Assembly (NCBI GenBank): GCA_001592805.2
Contig: CP051142.1
Span: 1,426,001-1,490,000, forward strand
Length of the DNA: 64,000 nt
Origin: Peltaster fructicola
Taxonomy: Eukaryota; Ascomycota; Dothideomycetes
Direction: 5' to 3'
Shown: positions 1 to 10,554 of the stretch, piece after piece
How the letters are laid out: every line of letters begins with the position of its first letter
Position numbering within the stretch: position 1 is the first letter of the stretch
Program-made: the position numbers and the translations under genes
Notes under the pieces: generated by a model
Database searches by the model: none
What the model was told of the DNA's origin: nothing
What the model saw: only the letters and a program-made list of their open reading frames with translations

Positions 1-2353
1 CGCCAAGGATTGTACTTGCGGTGGCAATGGCATTGTTGGCAGACTCGAGAGCCTGGCCGAACAGTGCACTCTCCACACAGTGCCATGCTTTCTCGATATA
101 GGTCTGTTGCAGCGACAGAAGCACACCAAATTCTGTAGGATGATCCTTCAAGACGTTGATGAGGCCGGAGATCGCCTCGTCATACTCACCCAGCTCCCGA
201 TGCACATTTGCAAGCATATACCTGGCAAACCATGTCTCGTCGAGTGCTGTCGTTCCTACTACGCTCTGCAAAGCATAATTGAATGTTCTGCTTGCTGAGT
301 TATACCTGCCGGAGTTGTGGTAGCTCTCTCCTAGTCCGACGTATGATTGGTAGTCAGCAGGGTTGATGCGCAATGCTGCTAAGAACGACACGATGGCTTG
401 TTGATATTCGAGCTTGTTCATCTGTGCCACGCCCAGCGCTGAATATGGCCAGCTCAAACCTTGCCTCTTCGAGCCAGGAGGAGGTCTTGCTCGACCAGAA
501 TCAATGACTCTTTGAGCCACGACCTCAACGATCTCCCAATCTCCTTGATCGGCGAACGATTTGGCTAGCCGCTCTGCAGCATCTGTCTCAGCTGGTGAGA
601 GCTCAAAGGCCTTTTGGTAGCACTGTCTGGCTCGTTTCTTGTCCTTGGCATACTGTTCATAGTATCGTCCAAGACTGGTGTATGCGGGAGCGAACTCAAC
701 GTCCGTCTTGATAGCAGCCAAGAATCGACTGTATGCACCATTGCGATCCTTCCGCGCAGTCTTGGAACTGTCTCGCTGCCACACGCAGACACCAATTCGA
801 TATAAGCATTGTGCTCGCAGGTTCCTGGACTTCGGATCTTGCTCGGTGAGCTGTGGTAGGTATGTCTCAAGTTCTTCCTGCGCGGTGGCGTAGTCGCCGT
901 GCAGTGCCTTGCACCATGCAAGCTCAACGCCAATTCGGATATTAGTAGCATCCTCTACAAGCGCTTGCTGCAGGAATTGTATTGCCTTTTCGTATTGTTC
1001 CATCTCTTCGAAGATCAACCCTAAGCCAATGAATGCTAGAGTGAATCTTGGTTTGCGCTGGAGTATCTCTTCGAGCAATCGTCGAGCTTCTGCGTGGTTT
1101 CGTGGTGCTTGATAAACGACGAGAGCAGTACCAAGAACACTATTCAAGGCATCTCTAGTATTCTGCAGCGTCATCCCGAGCTTCTGCGATTCTGATGCTA
1201 ATGCTTGAATGCCAGTGCGGGCTGTCTGGATTGCGGTTTCGTACTCGTCGAGGCTCAGAAAGAAGTCTGCTGCCAGACGTGAGGCGAATGGCGACCTCTC
1301 GCTTCTCGATAGACCTTCAGTAATCATAAGCAGACGATCTTCGGCACTAAGTGGTTCTAGAGGCTGCTCGTCGGACTGCGTTTCGGGTATCTTGTATGGA
1401 GACAGATCGCTGTTGAGCCAAGCGTGGATGACTCGTGCGAGTCCATCGTTCGGGAAGTACTTGACATATGCGAGGAGGTCGTTGAGGTCGAGGTCTTGCA
1501 AGTTGTCCAGGTCTCGGCTTTCCAGGTAGAGATCCCATGCCAGCTGGAACGGATGATGGACGACTACCGCACCTTCAGCAAGCGTCAGTACCTTGTCAAG
1601 CTGCTCTGCTTTGCCTTCGAGAGGGACAACTGTGAGTAGCTCATATGCGTGCTCGAGGAGTTTCTCTTCATACTGGCGACGCACGTCATCATCATTAGTC
1701 CAGTTGATTACTTGTCGATAAAGCTGCTCCAACTCGCTGCGACTGAGTATTTCTAACTTGACTTCTGCTGTGACCTGCCCAAGCTTTGCGCCAATGCGGG
1801 TGCGCCGTTGTGCGATCTCCTGGTTGACAGATTGTTTCTCCTCGGCTTCGAGGCTTTCCGCAAGGCGAAGATAAGTGTGACTCGGAGCAGGTACTCGCCC
1901 TTCCAACGTCTCGTACAGAGAGCTTTCGGGCAGCGTGATAGCGAGGGCTCGACGTATCTGTGCCGGCTTGCCATGCTGACGCACGAAGCCTGTTAGCTTG
2001 TTAACCGCCGATTGGCATCTTTCTTTGTCATCAGCATTGGCGAAGAGCTCCGCGAGCTGTATCGTAACGTCGATATATGCATCGATATTCTTGGCTCCTT
2101 GAGCTGTGTAGACACTACACAGACCTGACAAGGCTTGTGTATCGTCAGTCTTCGACTTCGCAGCCGCTCGGTAGGTACTCTCTGCACTGTCGAGGGAGCC
2201 CTTCTTCTCCTGGGCTCGGCCTAGCAGTAATCGAGCATTGTAGTTTTGTGCATCATTCGAGAGCACTGCTTCGGCTTGTTTGACTGTTTCATCGAAGTCA
2301 TTCGCATCGAGTGCTGCTTTCGCTGCTTTCAACGCTGCTTTGTTACCGGACAT
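1..2353 (-). CDS. SKI3: Ski3, TPR subunit of the Ski complex (partial, C-terminus beyond left edge)
   Basis: The frame is open from the ATG at 2353 to the window edge and gives about 784 N-terminal residues without an intron. The protein is built of tetratricopeptide helices throughout. It contains the signature stretch SWPYSALGVAQMNKLEYQQA followed by a GLGESYHNSGRY motif, which I recognise from fungal Ski3 (TTC37 in animals). Ski3 is the cytoplasmic scaffold that joins the Ski2 helicase and Ski8 and feeds mRNA 3' to 5' into the exosome for turnover, non-stop decay and antiviral defence. Fungal Ski3 is about 1,400 residues, so roughly half is present. The start is supported by the typical opening MSGNKAALKAAKAALDANDF. 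It is divergent from the Cbp6-like gene with 223 bp between the starts. Confidence 0.9.
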   Translation of the reverse strand, partial: MSGNKAALKAAKAALDANDFDETVKQAEAVLSNDAQNYNARLLLGRAQEKKGSLDSAESTYRAAAKSKTDDTQALSGLCSVYTAQGAKNIDAYIDVTIQLAELFANADDKERCQSAVNKLTGFVRQHGKPAQIRRALAITLPESSLYETLEGRVPAPSHTYLRLAESLEAEEKQSVNQEIAQRRTRIGAKLGQVTAEVKLEILSRSELEQLYRQVINWTNDDDVRRQYEEKLLEHAYELLTVVPLEGKAEQLDKVLTLAEGAVVVHHPFQLAWDLYLESRDLDNLQDLDLNDLLAYVKYFPNDGLARVIHAWLNSDLSPYKIPETQSDEQPLEPLSAEDRLLMITEGLSRSERSPFASRLAADFFLSLDEYETAIQTARTGIQALASESQKLGMTLQNTRDALNSVLGTALVVYQAPRNHAEARRLLEEILQRKPRFTLAFIGLGLIFEEMEQYEKAIQFLQQALVEDATNIRIGVELAWCKALHGDYATAQEELETYLPQLTEQDPKSRNLRAQCLYRIGVCVWQRDSSKTARKDRNGAYSRFLAAIKTDVEFAPAYTSLGRYYEQYAKDKKRARQCYQKAFELSPAETDAAERLAKSFADQGDWEIVEVVAQRVIDSGRARPPPGSKRQGLSWPYSALGVAQMNKLEYQQAIVSFLAALRINPADYQSYVGLGESYHNSGRYNSASRTFNYALQSVVGTTALDETWFARYMLANVHRELGEYDEAISGLINVLKDHPTEFGVLLSLQQTYIEKAWHCVESALFGQALESANNAIATASTILG

Positions 2354-2576
2354 GATGTATAGCTGATGCCATACCAGAGCGGCAGCGAATAAGTGGTTGC
2401 TATTGTGCTCTGCGCGGCGAGTGGTGCAGTAACATGTAGACAAATGCAACTGTGTGTATGATATTCGACTAGGCTCAAATAGGAAGCAATGTTTTTCCAT
2501 ATGATGACGTCCACTGCAATTTGTATGGAGCAGCATTCACGTTGTCATTATCTGGAATCCTCTCGAACACATCAAG
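2354..2576. promoter_or_regulatory. Divergent promoter region, SKI3 / Cbp6-like gene
   Basis: These 223 bp separate two outward-facing start codons, so both promoters and 5' leaders must lie in or overlap this stretch. I see no convincing TATA box or named factor site. The call is positional only. Confidence 0.5.
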
Positions 2577-2967
2577 ATGTCGCGTCAGGTCAGTATTGAG
2601 CATCGCTCGACCCTCACAGTCCGACACTGACCCAATGTAGGAGGTCGTCAAGCACTATGCGCGATTGCTCAGGAGCTGGCCAGTCGATCGCCTCCGACAG
2701 GAGCCACAGACCTTCCAACACCTTCTGAAAAGCAGGATAGCGAGTGCACCAAAAGGCGATCATGCCGAGCAGTCGGAGATCAACGCAGCATATATACTCT
2801 TGGACAATCGCCTCAAAAATCAGTTCTCGCTGTCGAAGCAGCTTATGGAGCCACAGAGCAATCCAGCATACTATACAAACCTCGCGAAGGAGCTCCAAGA
2901 GATTCCTGATCGATCGTTCTTCGGTAATCTTGTGAGAAGACTACAGAACATGGTCCGCTGGAAGTGA
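2577..2967 (+). CDS. Cbp6/UQCC2-like mitochondrial complex III assembly factor (two exons)
   Basis: Exon 1 is only four codons (2577-2588, MSRQ). A 52-nt intron follows (2589-2640, donor GTCAGT, acceptor TGTAG), and exon 2 runs from 2641 to the TGA at 2965-2967. The product is 112 residues. It has the pattern of fungal Cbp6/UQCC2 proteins: a start with KHYARLLRSWPVDRLR, a phenylalanine-glutamine pair (TFQHLL), a central stretch AAYILLDNRLKNQFSLS, and an end with SNPAYYTNLAKELQE. The family binds the mitochondrial ribosome exit with Cbp3 and supports cytochrome b synthesis and early bc1 complex assembly. The family call comes from remembered homologues. The splice model is supported by consensus sites and by the conserved residues lying directly across the junction. 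Confidence 0.72.
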
Positions 2968-3259
2968 GAAGCATGATAACAGACTGCATAAGAGCTGGGA
3001 TGACAAGTGCTGCTCTGCGAAGGCCTAGAACACACAATACAACCATGGTGTAGGCCGCCGTGGATCTTCGAACGCCGGGCCATCAGGAAGATAACCTGGT
3101 CCATCACAAATGAGCCGATCAATGAAGGACAGCGAGCTGTCAACGGCACGCATATAATTGAAAACACATCAAGGCTCAACAAGCTCTGTGGAAGCACACT
3201 ACGGAACACGCAGGATCCGGTGTACAAACAACCATTCATGATAGCTATACGATGTACAC

Positions 3260-4502
3260 CTATTCAGCATCAGTCGGTGCTCTAGGAGCATTATCATTGA
3301 CCTGGATGCCTCCACGTTTCTTGTGGCTGGAGTCGACGAAGGGCAGCGGCCAGCCTCCCTCAGTGTCTGGCGTGGCAAGCCACAGGCGCATCAGGTGTCT
3401 CCTTGGAGCTGGCGGCCGATGGTCGGTGTAGGCTGTCCGTGAATGGAGCACATGCGCATTGCTCAAGAATTGTATGTCACCAATTTCCAGGATCATGTGA
3501 AGTGCCAAATTCATGCATGTGTCTTCCAGTATCTGAATAGCTCGCTCCTGAGCTGCTGACATCGCTGGTATGATGCCCTTGTCCGAGAAACGCTTCAACG
3601 ATCGCACAAAGTATGGATCAAACTTGCAGTAGACACGGGCCTGCTCAGACTGCTCGAGATAGAAGATTGGCTGACGTGTGTACTCCTCTTGACCATGTGA
3701 GACCTCTCCCTTGCGATCGAAGTACCAGATGGGTTGCGTCAGAAGCTCTGCAACATCAGGATGGTTCTTTTGCAGGCTGTTCCACACATTGTGCGTGGAT
3801 GAGATGTCGCTTTCGCCGCCTTCAAGAGCACGAGCGATGCAGAGTAGTCCAACAATATCACAGTCGTCGGTGTGGAAGAACTGCCGTGCAGAGGTGCGAT
3901 AGATGCGGACCTTGTCAATCTGTGTTGGGTCGCCTCCAACATCTTTGACGTGGCCAAGGACATGGCCAAGACCATTCTGCGACACGAAGTAGCCAAGATA
4001 TGTGCCGAGCCCCATGTACGCGACAGCGCTCTTCTCGTTACCCCAGTGATTGACCGGGAAACCTTTGAAAAGGATGAAGCCTTTGCCGTTGAGTATCTCA
4101 TTCTTCATGGCGTTGAGGAAGGAAGACATGGTTGGAAGTGGGAACTTCTCCTGCGACGAGTTAGCTTTGTCGAGTGATCGAATGCCAACGACCTACTTTG
4201 GAGATGCCTGTAAGAGGAGTACCAGAGGCAATGAAATCGTCAGCAGCGGCATTGAGCTCCTTGATCTCTTCCTCGCTGAAGTGGTGTGTCCATCGTTCGG
4301 GGTTTTTGGTATAGTCCTCAGATCTCCACACTGTCCCACCAGTGATCTCCCTTGGGAAGGCACTATATGGCTGTAGCTGCTCATAGTTGGGTGGACATTG
4401 TCCAGAAGTCTTTATGCCATCCGGGAAGATGGTCTTGGAAGGCTTGTCGTACGAAAACGCGACAGGCAAGTCAGCGACTGTTTCAACGAGGCCTGGAGCC
4501 AT
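3260..4502 (-). CDS. TauD/TfdA-family Fe(II)/2-oxoglutarate dioxygenase (two exons)
   Basis: Exon 1 is 4197-4502, the intron 4151-4196 (46 nt, donor GTAGGT, branch-like GCTAACT, acceptor GCAG), and exon 2 is 3260-4150, giving 398 residues. The fold is the taurine catabolism dioxygenase type: an iron-binding HTDD motif (within ARQFFHTDDCDIVG), a distal histidine in SNAHVLHSRTAY, and an arginine-rich 2-oxoglutarate site near APRRHLMRLWLATP. A GKGFILFKGFPV segment also fits this fungal subgroup. Such enzymes oxidise sulfonates or other small acids in the cytosol, releasing CO2 and succinate, but the substrate cannot be read here. The start at 4502 (MAPGLVETV) is typical of the family, and the longer frame to 4613 looks like leader. 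The neighbours share no pathway with it. Confidence 0.85.
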
Positions 4503-5168
4503 GTTCAAGCAGCCTTGAGTATGATTGAGGATGTAGACACTCAATGAGTGGTGTTGTCTTGACCAATGTTTGAGCAAACAAGAGCAAAATGAGGGACTGA
4601 CCATAAGACGCAATCGCCTACCTTTTCAAGCTGGAGAGATCCTCGTACATGACATCGCACGACACTTGCCGACACCCTAGATTGGAGCTCTTGTGGCAGC
4701 CATTCGACAGTGCATCGATGGCGTGCTCGCGACATGAGCGACAAAGGATAGACGAAAGAGGAGAAGTAAGCGAGATCTATAAAGTAAGAACGTAGCGCAT
4801 GGCCTTCAAGGTTCCCGCTATCAACCGCGCAAGGGCGCGTCAGTTATGAATAACATGGCAGCCATCGTGTCGCGTTCACTGTTATCTCGTTGCCCGAAGA
4901 TGCCTTCTGTACATGCCGCTGGGCCGACGCATCACTCTTTTGGCGATTGGACGAGCATGTGTCTGCATGTACCAGCGAGCTGCGGCTGAGGCTTGCACTA
5001 CAACCTTTAGATGTTGGCTCCTCTATTCACAGCGCCCCACAGGCATCCTATCCTTGATGTAAGGAAGGATCATTGACGAACTTGTCGATTCTGTTTAGCC
5101 GCTTATACATCCACGAACGCAGATGTCCTCCATCAAACTTCAGCCATAGCAAAGTCGATGACGGCTTC
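4503..5168. other. Intergenic, divergent leader region
   Basis: This stretch of 666 bp lies between two divergent starts, the TauD-type gene on the left and the gene starting at 5169 on the right. No conserved reading frame, RNA gene or repeat was seen. It probably holds both promoters. Confidence 0.5.
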
Positions 5169-6858
5169 ATGACCAACAACGCGGAGCCGATCGACGTGTG
5201 CGTGAGTAACACAACAGGAATGCAAGGAGCTCCACACTGACAAAGGTAAAGGCCTGCGTGGACGCCATCGTCGCTAGATACAATGATGCTGCAGCTATCA
5301 TCCAGCGGGTAAAGGCCAGCCGCGCGGACAAGCAAGCACCAGCACCATCACGATACCTCGAAGAAACGATCCAATGCGCACCCGAGGACATATTGAAAGA
5401 GAGGAGCGTGGACTCGGTCGGTTTGGACTGGCATTCCAGCAGGGCGACGACACAGCTCTGAAGACTCTGCGAGGGTTGAATAACGCTCTGCAGACGGGCT
5501 TGTTGCAAGAGCTGCAAAGGCTGGCACACACTGAAGAGCTAGTAGACTTCAGGCAGCTCGTCGATGATGCGGACGCTGGCCGTGACCAGGCTGTGGACAC
5601 ATTGATACGCTTGAGGCAGCGATGTCTAGTTGCTGAAGCTACCGAAGTACCCAGTCGGCATTCCAGTGACGCGAGTATACGCTCGAAGGACTTGCCATCA
5701 CCTCCAACAGAGACCACAAAGACGTACCACTTTCCGCAACATCACAACCCATGGCTACGTCTACACAACCGCAGTAATACCAATGTCGACTTGCGGCATG
5801 TTTCTAACGAGGAAGATGCTCACTCGGGTGCAGAGACTCCGCTCAAGAAGCATGGCCATGGTTCACTATTGCACTTCCTGAAGCACCACCGCGCTCACAG
5901 TCATGGCGACAAGTCAGGGGAGCATAACCCAGAAGAGTCGAGACGTGCGCATCGCGCATCAGTCTTTACGTCGACCGATCAGAATCGATCAGTGTCGTCG
6001 TTGGGAGGACCTGAGGGACCGTGGTGGTCAAACGACAATCGAGAGCCCGTGCAGAGACAATCCAGCGACTTAGTCCATCGCGACTCTACAGTCAGTGTCG
6101 ACACAGTTGTTGGTGTCAGTCCAATGACCATGCGCGCTCGTGGGCGAACAGCATCAACTGCGACTGGTTATCTTCGTAACCCTTCCCTGGCAGTTCCCAC
6201 ACCAAGCCAGGACAACGACTATCTTGGCTTCTGCAAAGGCGCTGTCCGTATGCAGAACGGCGACAAGAGAGCGATGGAGAAGCGCAAGGAGTTCAACGAC
6301 GGCTGGTCACAGGCCACCGTCTACTATCTTGCTTGCTCAACCCGACAATGCACGTTTGCCGCCCATATCGATATCAATATCGTAATGACAAAGGTGTTCA
6401 CGGTCGAAGCGAAAGGATTGTCATTTCGTTGGCCGTTCCTTGCGAAGTCTCACGTCGTGCAGCAGAAGACGAAAGACAACAGTCATGCATTCCAGTGTCT
6501 TTTCTGTGTTTTCACCGGTGAGAAGGCGGAGGTCTTCCAAGGCAACGACGCATACCTCGACCATGTCTCAATGCATCGTGGAGACATCGGAGCTGTAACC
6601 TTGTATAAGACAAGATGCATCAACGATCATGTTGCAGGTGCCAGCGAGGAGTTCGATATTAATCTGTTTCCGTTGTCCTACGACGGATCTAATTCGAGAC
6701 GGGCGTCCGAGATGCTGGCAGACGATCTCACGGCGATGCATCTGTCGACATACAGCACCGGCAAGAACGACTCTGTGCTCGAGACAGATGAGCCCTGGAA
6801 CAAAGGCCTCTCGGAATTCCATTATCGGGATGAGTTCGAACGAGGTGAGATCGGATGA
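5169..6858 (+). CDS. Uncharacterised fungal protein, Ser/His-rich linker and Cys/His C-terminal domain; frame slip near 5395
   Basis: I do not recognise a named function. Proposed exon 1 is 5169-5201, with a 44-nt intron 5202-5245 (GTGAGT...AAAG). Exon 2 opens with a helical segment (VDAIVARYNDAAAIIQRVK) that continues into helices around LNNALQTGLLQELQRLAH. A long disordered part rich in Ser, His and Arg follows. The C-terminal domain (about 6200-6600) has paired Cys and His in CSTRQCTFAAHIDIN and FQCLFCVF and may bind metal. Between 5385 and 5410 the frame changes by one missing base: the ATG-initiated frame at 5374 and the frame upstream of it both look coding and abut there. No intron bridges the change. 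Gene identity as a conserved fungal open frame is likely; the exact N-terminus is uncertain. Confidence 0.6.
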
Positions 6859-6861
6859 GTA

Positions 6862-7611
6862 TCATCGCCAGACTCGAACGATACACAGTTTCTCCCAGCC
6901 AGCCTTCTTGCCGCTAGTGCCAACTGTCTCTGCCTTCCAGGAGCCAGGCCATTGTCGTATATGTTCTTTGACTTGCTCAGGCTTGTTCTGTGCACAAAGC
7001 AGGATGAAAGCAACACCACGCTCGCTGAGCAGTGTTGGTACAGCTTCGAGGAGTCTCCAGGTCGTCGCCATACCGTCAACGCCGCCAGCATAGGACAACG
7101 CCAGCAGCTGGGAATCCCGCTCGAAGGTCGCATGCGACGATAATGCAGTATCGCCAATAACGACAGCCTCTGGCACACACTCTGTGGGCACGTAAGGAGG
7201 ATTGAAGATCAGCACATCGACCTCGTGATGCTTAATTGGTCCGGCCAGATCAGCGGTGACAATATCCAGCAAGCCTGCGCGATCATGGCGATCTGTATGA
7301 GCATCCGATAGAGCTCTCGTGGCTGTTGCATGACTTGCTCGAGCAGCCAAAAGGTTGATGTCAGAGCCCAATAGCGCCACATCAGGCCGGCCAAAAAGGC
7401 GAGCGGCATTCTGACCGACGAATGCTAGTACGACTCCTGATCCGGTGCCGACCTCAAGCACTATCGGCGGAGCTGACGCAGATGGAAACCGCTTCGTGAG
7501 GAAGTCGACCTCTGCAGCAGACGAGAGAGTGTCAAGGAGCAGGTAAGAGTCTTCGGCTGGCTCATAGATGTTCTCGAAAGATACGTGTGAAGTTGATGGA
7601 GTGGGCAGCAT
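6862..7611 (-). CDS. MTQ2: eRF1 N5-glutamine methyltransferase catalytic subunit (Mtq2/HemK2)
   Basis: This is a single-exon class I SAM-dependent methyltransferase of 249 residues. Motif I is VLEVGTGSG near residue 50, and the glutamine-methylase signature NPPYVPT lies near residue 135. The opening MLPTPS...YEPAEDSYLLLD is diagnostic of Mtq2, so I use the ATG at 7611 and not the upstream in-frame ATG at 7686. Mtq2 with Trm112 methylates the GGQ glutamine of release factor eRF1 in the cytosol. The stop codon lies only 3 bp from the stop of the convergent gene at 6858, so the two 3' UTRs must overlap. Confidence 0.92.
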   Translation of the reverse strand: MLPTPSTSHVSFENIYEPAEDSYLLLDTLSSAAEVDFLTKRFPSASAPPIVLEVGTGSGVVLAFVGQNAARLFGRPDVALLGSDINLLAARASHATATRALSDAHTDRHDRAGLLDIVTADLAGPIKHHEVDVLIFNPPYVPTECVPEAVVIGDTALSSHATFERDSQLLALSYAGGVDGMATTWRLLEAVPTLLSERGVAFILLCAQNKPEQVKEHIRQWPGSWKAETVGTSGKKAGWEKLCIVRVWR

Positions 7612-8221
7612 TGCCACTTTGTAAGGTTGATCCTTAGCAACCCAATCTTTCGAGCTGAGCATATAGGAGGATCTTATGAGTACCAAATCATGTGAGCTGA
7701 AAACGTAGACAAGATGTCATGCGGCCACAGAAATCGAGTGCCTTATCCGAGGATGTTGACCAATAGCGTGGGCTCGCATATGCCTATTCTTCGCCTCTTC
7801 TGCAGCCACTTCTCTTTAACCATATGCGGGCAAACAAAGTATTTCGTTGTGAGCGAAGCTGGAACACCGTTAGCAGGCATGTGTACGTCTCACGTCATCA
7901 CGGTCTGAGCCTTCCGTTGTTCCTGTGACAAGGGTCTCAGACTGCTACGCAAAAGCAACGTCTGCCGTCTGTCATCACACCACTGTATGTTCACTATTGA
8001 TTGATCGCAGTAGGGTGCGCGTCAGGGTTCATGCTCTTGAGGCCGGGCCGGCCGACTCATATCTTGGTGCGTAGCTGCGTACAATTCTCTACTTTCGTCT
8101 CGTCTTTCACCCTTCCTCGAGTTCCTACATAGCCACGCAGAATGCCGGTGTGATCGAGACACCACGGTATAAAGCTTCATTCACACTTGGACGCTGCGAG
8201 AGCCTGTCTCGGGATCCACAA
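7612..8221. other. Intergenic, nothing recognised
   Basis: About 610 bp separate MTQ2 from the doubtful gene to its right. It holds only short open frames without protein-like composition. The MTQ2 promoter must lie at the left end. A GC-palindromic patch GGCCGGGCCGGCC occurs near 8041. Confidence 0.5.
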
Positions 8222-8745
8222 TCACGGCTTTTGCTTCCAGATCTTCTTCATTGCTGGCCATTGCTCACGTTTCAAGCCTCTAGCCAGACCTTTCACCTCC
8301 TTTTTCATCGTCTTGACTTCTGACTTACTCCATTCGCCGCCTCGCTTTGCGTCACGCATCTCGCTTGCATACGTGAGCAAAGTGGTCATAATGGATGTGG
8401 CAGCGCACTTGACACAAGGACCTGTGCTGCTAGAATCTTCGTTGATCAGACTGCTTAGTATGTCGCGGAGATTTGTGAGGCAAGCTTGAGTCCTTGCATC
8501 CTTGATATGTGCTCCAAGCGCAGGCGTGGCCTCTGAGCTGCGATGGGAACATTCGCTATCAAGCACATCAGTATAAGTCTTCAGCGGTATCTGGATTGCG
8601 CGTCCAAGCGGTGTGTTGATGGAGCGTAGGGATCACTTACACTGCTTGGTTCTGAGAGCTAACACTCCTGCACTGCCTTCTCGGCTCCTTCGTCAGACAC
8701 ACGCTGATCAGAAGTATATGAGGGAAGGCGCTCTAGTAACCTCAT
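8222..8745 (-). CDS. Doubtful hypothetical protein, two exons with an in-frame stop in the first
   Basis: The 3' exon (8222-8590) codes a plausible soluble helical protein end, with CVKCAATSIMTTLLTYASEM and a lysine-rich tail ending KKIWKQKP. A consensus 50-nt intron (8591-8640, GTAAGT...CCAG) precedes it. In phase with this exon, the upstream segment from an ATG at 8745 reads like protein (MRLLERLPSYTSDQRVSDEG) but meets TAG at 8659-8661. Either the gene is decaying, the base call is wrong, or the 5' exon is different. I do not recognise the family. No function is proposed. Confidence 0.38.
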
Positions 8746-9954
8746 CCTGTCGTTGGCAGCAGTGGATGGTCAAGATCGCTATGGCAAAGTCCTTGCGGCA
8801 AGTGGTACAGTATCTGGCAAGCAAAACAGGATGCAATGAACGAGATCACACCCTGCCAACAGCTGCTCTTAAAAAGAAGCATCAACATGATGATCGGACA
8901 TGAATATGCCTCTCGCACGAGCTCTATCTCCGAGCAAGCACCGATAGGAACTGTAGGGTCGATCGCTAAGGTACATGCAGCCTTCGGATCCTCACAGCAA
9001 CCGTTCACTGCATGTGACCGCAGCGATGCCGATGACTTGGTCGCATACGCAGCTCGTACGGGATATCCGCTTCACCTCGCACGGCTGATACAGTCGTTTT
9101 CATTTCCGTCACACAGCGTGGCTGAGCTTCTCTTCAACAGACCTCGATGTGCCCGTAATCCACTTGACCAACAACGGCGTGCAAAGCAGACATATTATGG
9201 CTGCCAAGGACATGGCAGCATGTAGTGGGCTCCCAAGTCTGCATTGTAAGACACTCTTGCACCGTTGTCGGGTGTTGAGTGTTCTAGATGTCTGCTCACT
9301 GACCTTTGTTATAGGCATACACGAGGGCTTGAATCACGTAGGCTTATCAATCGCCGGCAACTACAGATTCTTCACATTCAGCAAACGAGGTCTAGCTTCA
9401 CAGGCAAGCTCCTCAGTCCACCAAGTCAAAGCCATGGCGAACGCAACAATACATGCTCAACGACAGCTTCAGGACGCAGCTATCATGAGGCTGTCAAGCA
9501 CAGATACTATTACCGTTCGATAGATCTGCTTGCTACTTGATCTGCTGGAAGTGCTTGCGATTGGGTCTGCCGTAGACACAAAGGTGCCACCACAGGTCAA
9601 TGCGACATAGCTGCCATCGCATAGCTGCCTCTTCAACATTCAACGACAAGTGGCATGCGGTTCTTGTTCCCGTGGACCGCAACTACATGGTCGACATGAC
9701 ACAAAGGGACACCTTTGTGTCTTCAACAATAGCATTGTCCTTATCACATCAAAGTGAATACCTTTAAGTTCACTGCATTACATTATTTCAAGATGGAACA
9801 TTATCGCAGCACTTCACCTGACAATCGCAGGCCAGTCAATCGCAAGCTCCAGAGAGAGATGATACAGCAGTCGCCTTGTCCTTCTCCAACACCTTCACTC
9901 ACTTATACCGCAGACACGAGCGAGCTGGTAAGTCCAGCTCAGTAGTCCAGGAAT
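8746..9954. other. Gene-poor stretch, nothing recognised
   Basis: Open frames of 60-130 codons occur on both strands, but none has a recognisable motif, splice context or convincing composition. An ATG frame at 9793-9945 (MEHYRSTSPDNRRPVNRKLQ) ends in TAG ten bases before the next start and could be the 5' part of the following gene or its upstream leader. Confidence 0.45.
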
Positions 9955-10554
9955 ATGTCTGATAGAGCAGAACCCCCTATCAGCCTTGGTCATGCTTTTC
10001 TCAAGCGCAATCGATTCGAGAAGCTACGCGAATACGTCCGCATCTTCAGTGAAGAGGGCGACAGGCACCGAGTCTGGCTTGCCAACGTCGCTGTGACGGA
10101 GAAACTGATGAGCCTGTCCTATGACATTCTCATGCTCAAGTGCCAGTATGCTCACTCCCAAAAGACGTATTTCGAACTCTACTCCCAAGAACAGGTCTTC
10201 GAGGCGATCTTTGGCCTGCTCGAGGCCGCGTCTCGGGCAATCTATGCACATAAGGAGGAAGACACCGAGCCAGACCTCTCTGACTTCGACTGGGCATTGA
10301 ACGATCTGCTAAGGGCGATCCATAAAGCCACCGGGACGGTCTACAAACGTCGTGTCCCATGTCCAGATAGCAGGAACGATCATGAGGTTGCGTACTGGGA
10401 TCAATTCCCTGGTATGCTAGACCGTAATGTCGCCAAGATTATCGTCAGCCAGGAGCATGCTTACCGGGCACCAAGTCTGCTCAGCCCACGGATGAAACTC
10501 ACCGTGGAGGTCCCAGAGCGCGTGAAGATAGGTATGGATGATGAATCACTTTGA
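9955..10554 (+). CDS. Hypothetical protein, C-terminal exon structure unresolved
   Basis: A frame of 199 codons has clear protein character. It is mostly helical, with LGHAFLKRNRFEKLREYVRI near the start and FDWALNDLLRAIHKATG in the middle. I do not know the family. Near 10520-10580 there is probably an intron. Donor GTGAAG (10521) or GTATGG (10531) can join to the acceptor GCGCAG ending at 10573, so the true C-terminus probably extends beyond 10574 in one of two frames. The ORF end at 10554 is therefore a default. A frame-matched segment upstream (9793-9945) is separated only by a TAG and could belong to it. Confidence 0.45.
   Translation: MSDRAEPPISLGHAFLKRNRFEKLREYVRIFSEEGDRHRVWLANVAVTEKLMSLSYDILMLKCQYAHSQKTYFELYSQEQVFEAIFGLLEAASRAIYAHKEEDTEPDLSDFDWALNDLLRAIHKATGTVYKRRVPCPDSRNDHEVAYWDQFPGMLDRNVAKIIVSQEHAYRAPSLLSPRMKLTVEVPERVKIGMDDESL

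Noticed and set aside
9930-9952. An 18-23-nt intron joining the short frame at 9793 to the gene at 9955
   Set aside because: It is far below the intron length that fungi splice; the 23-nt version also breaks the frame.
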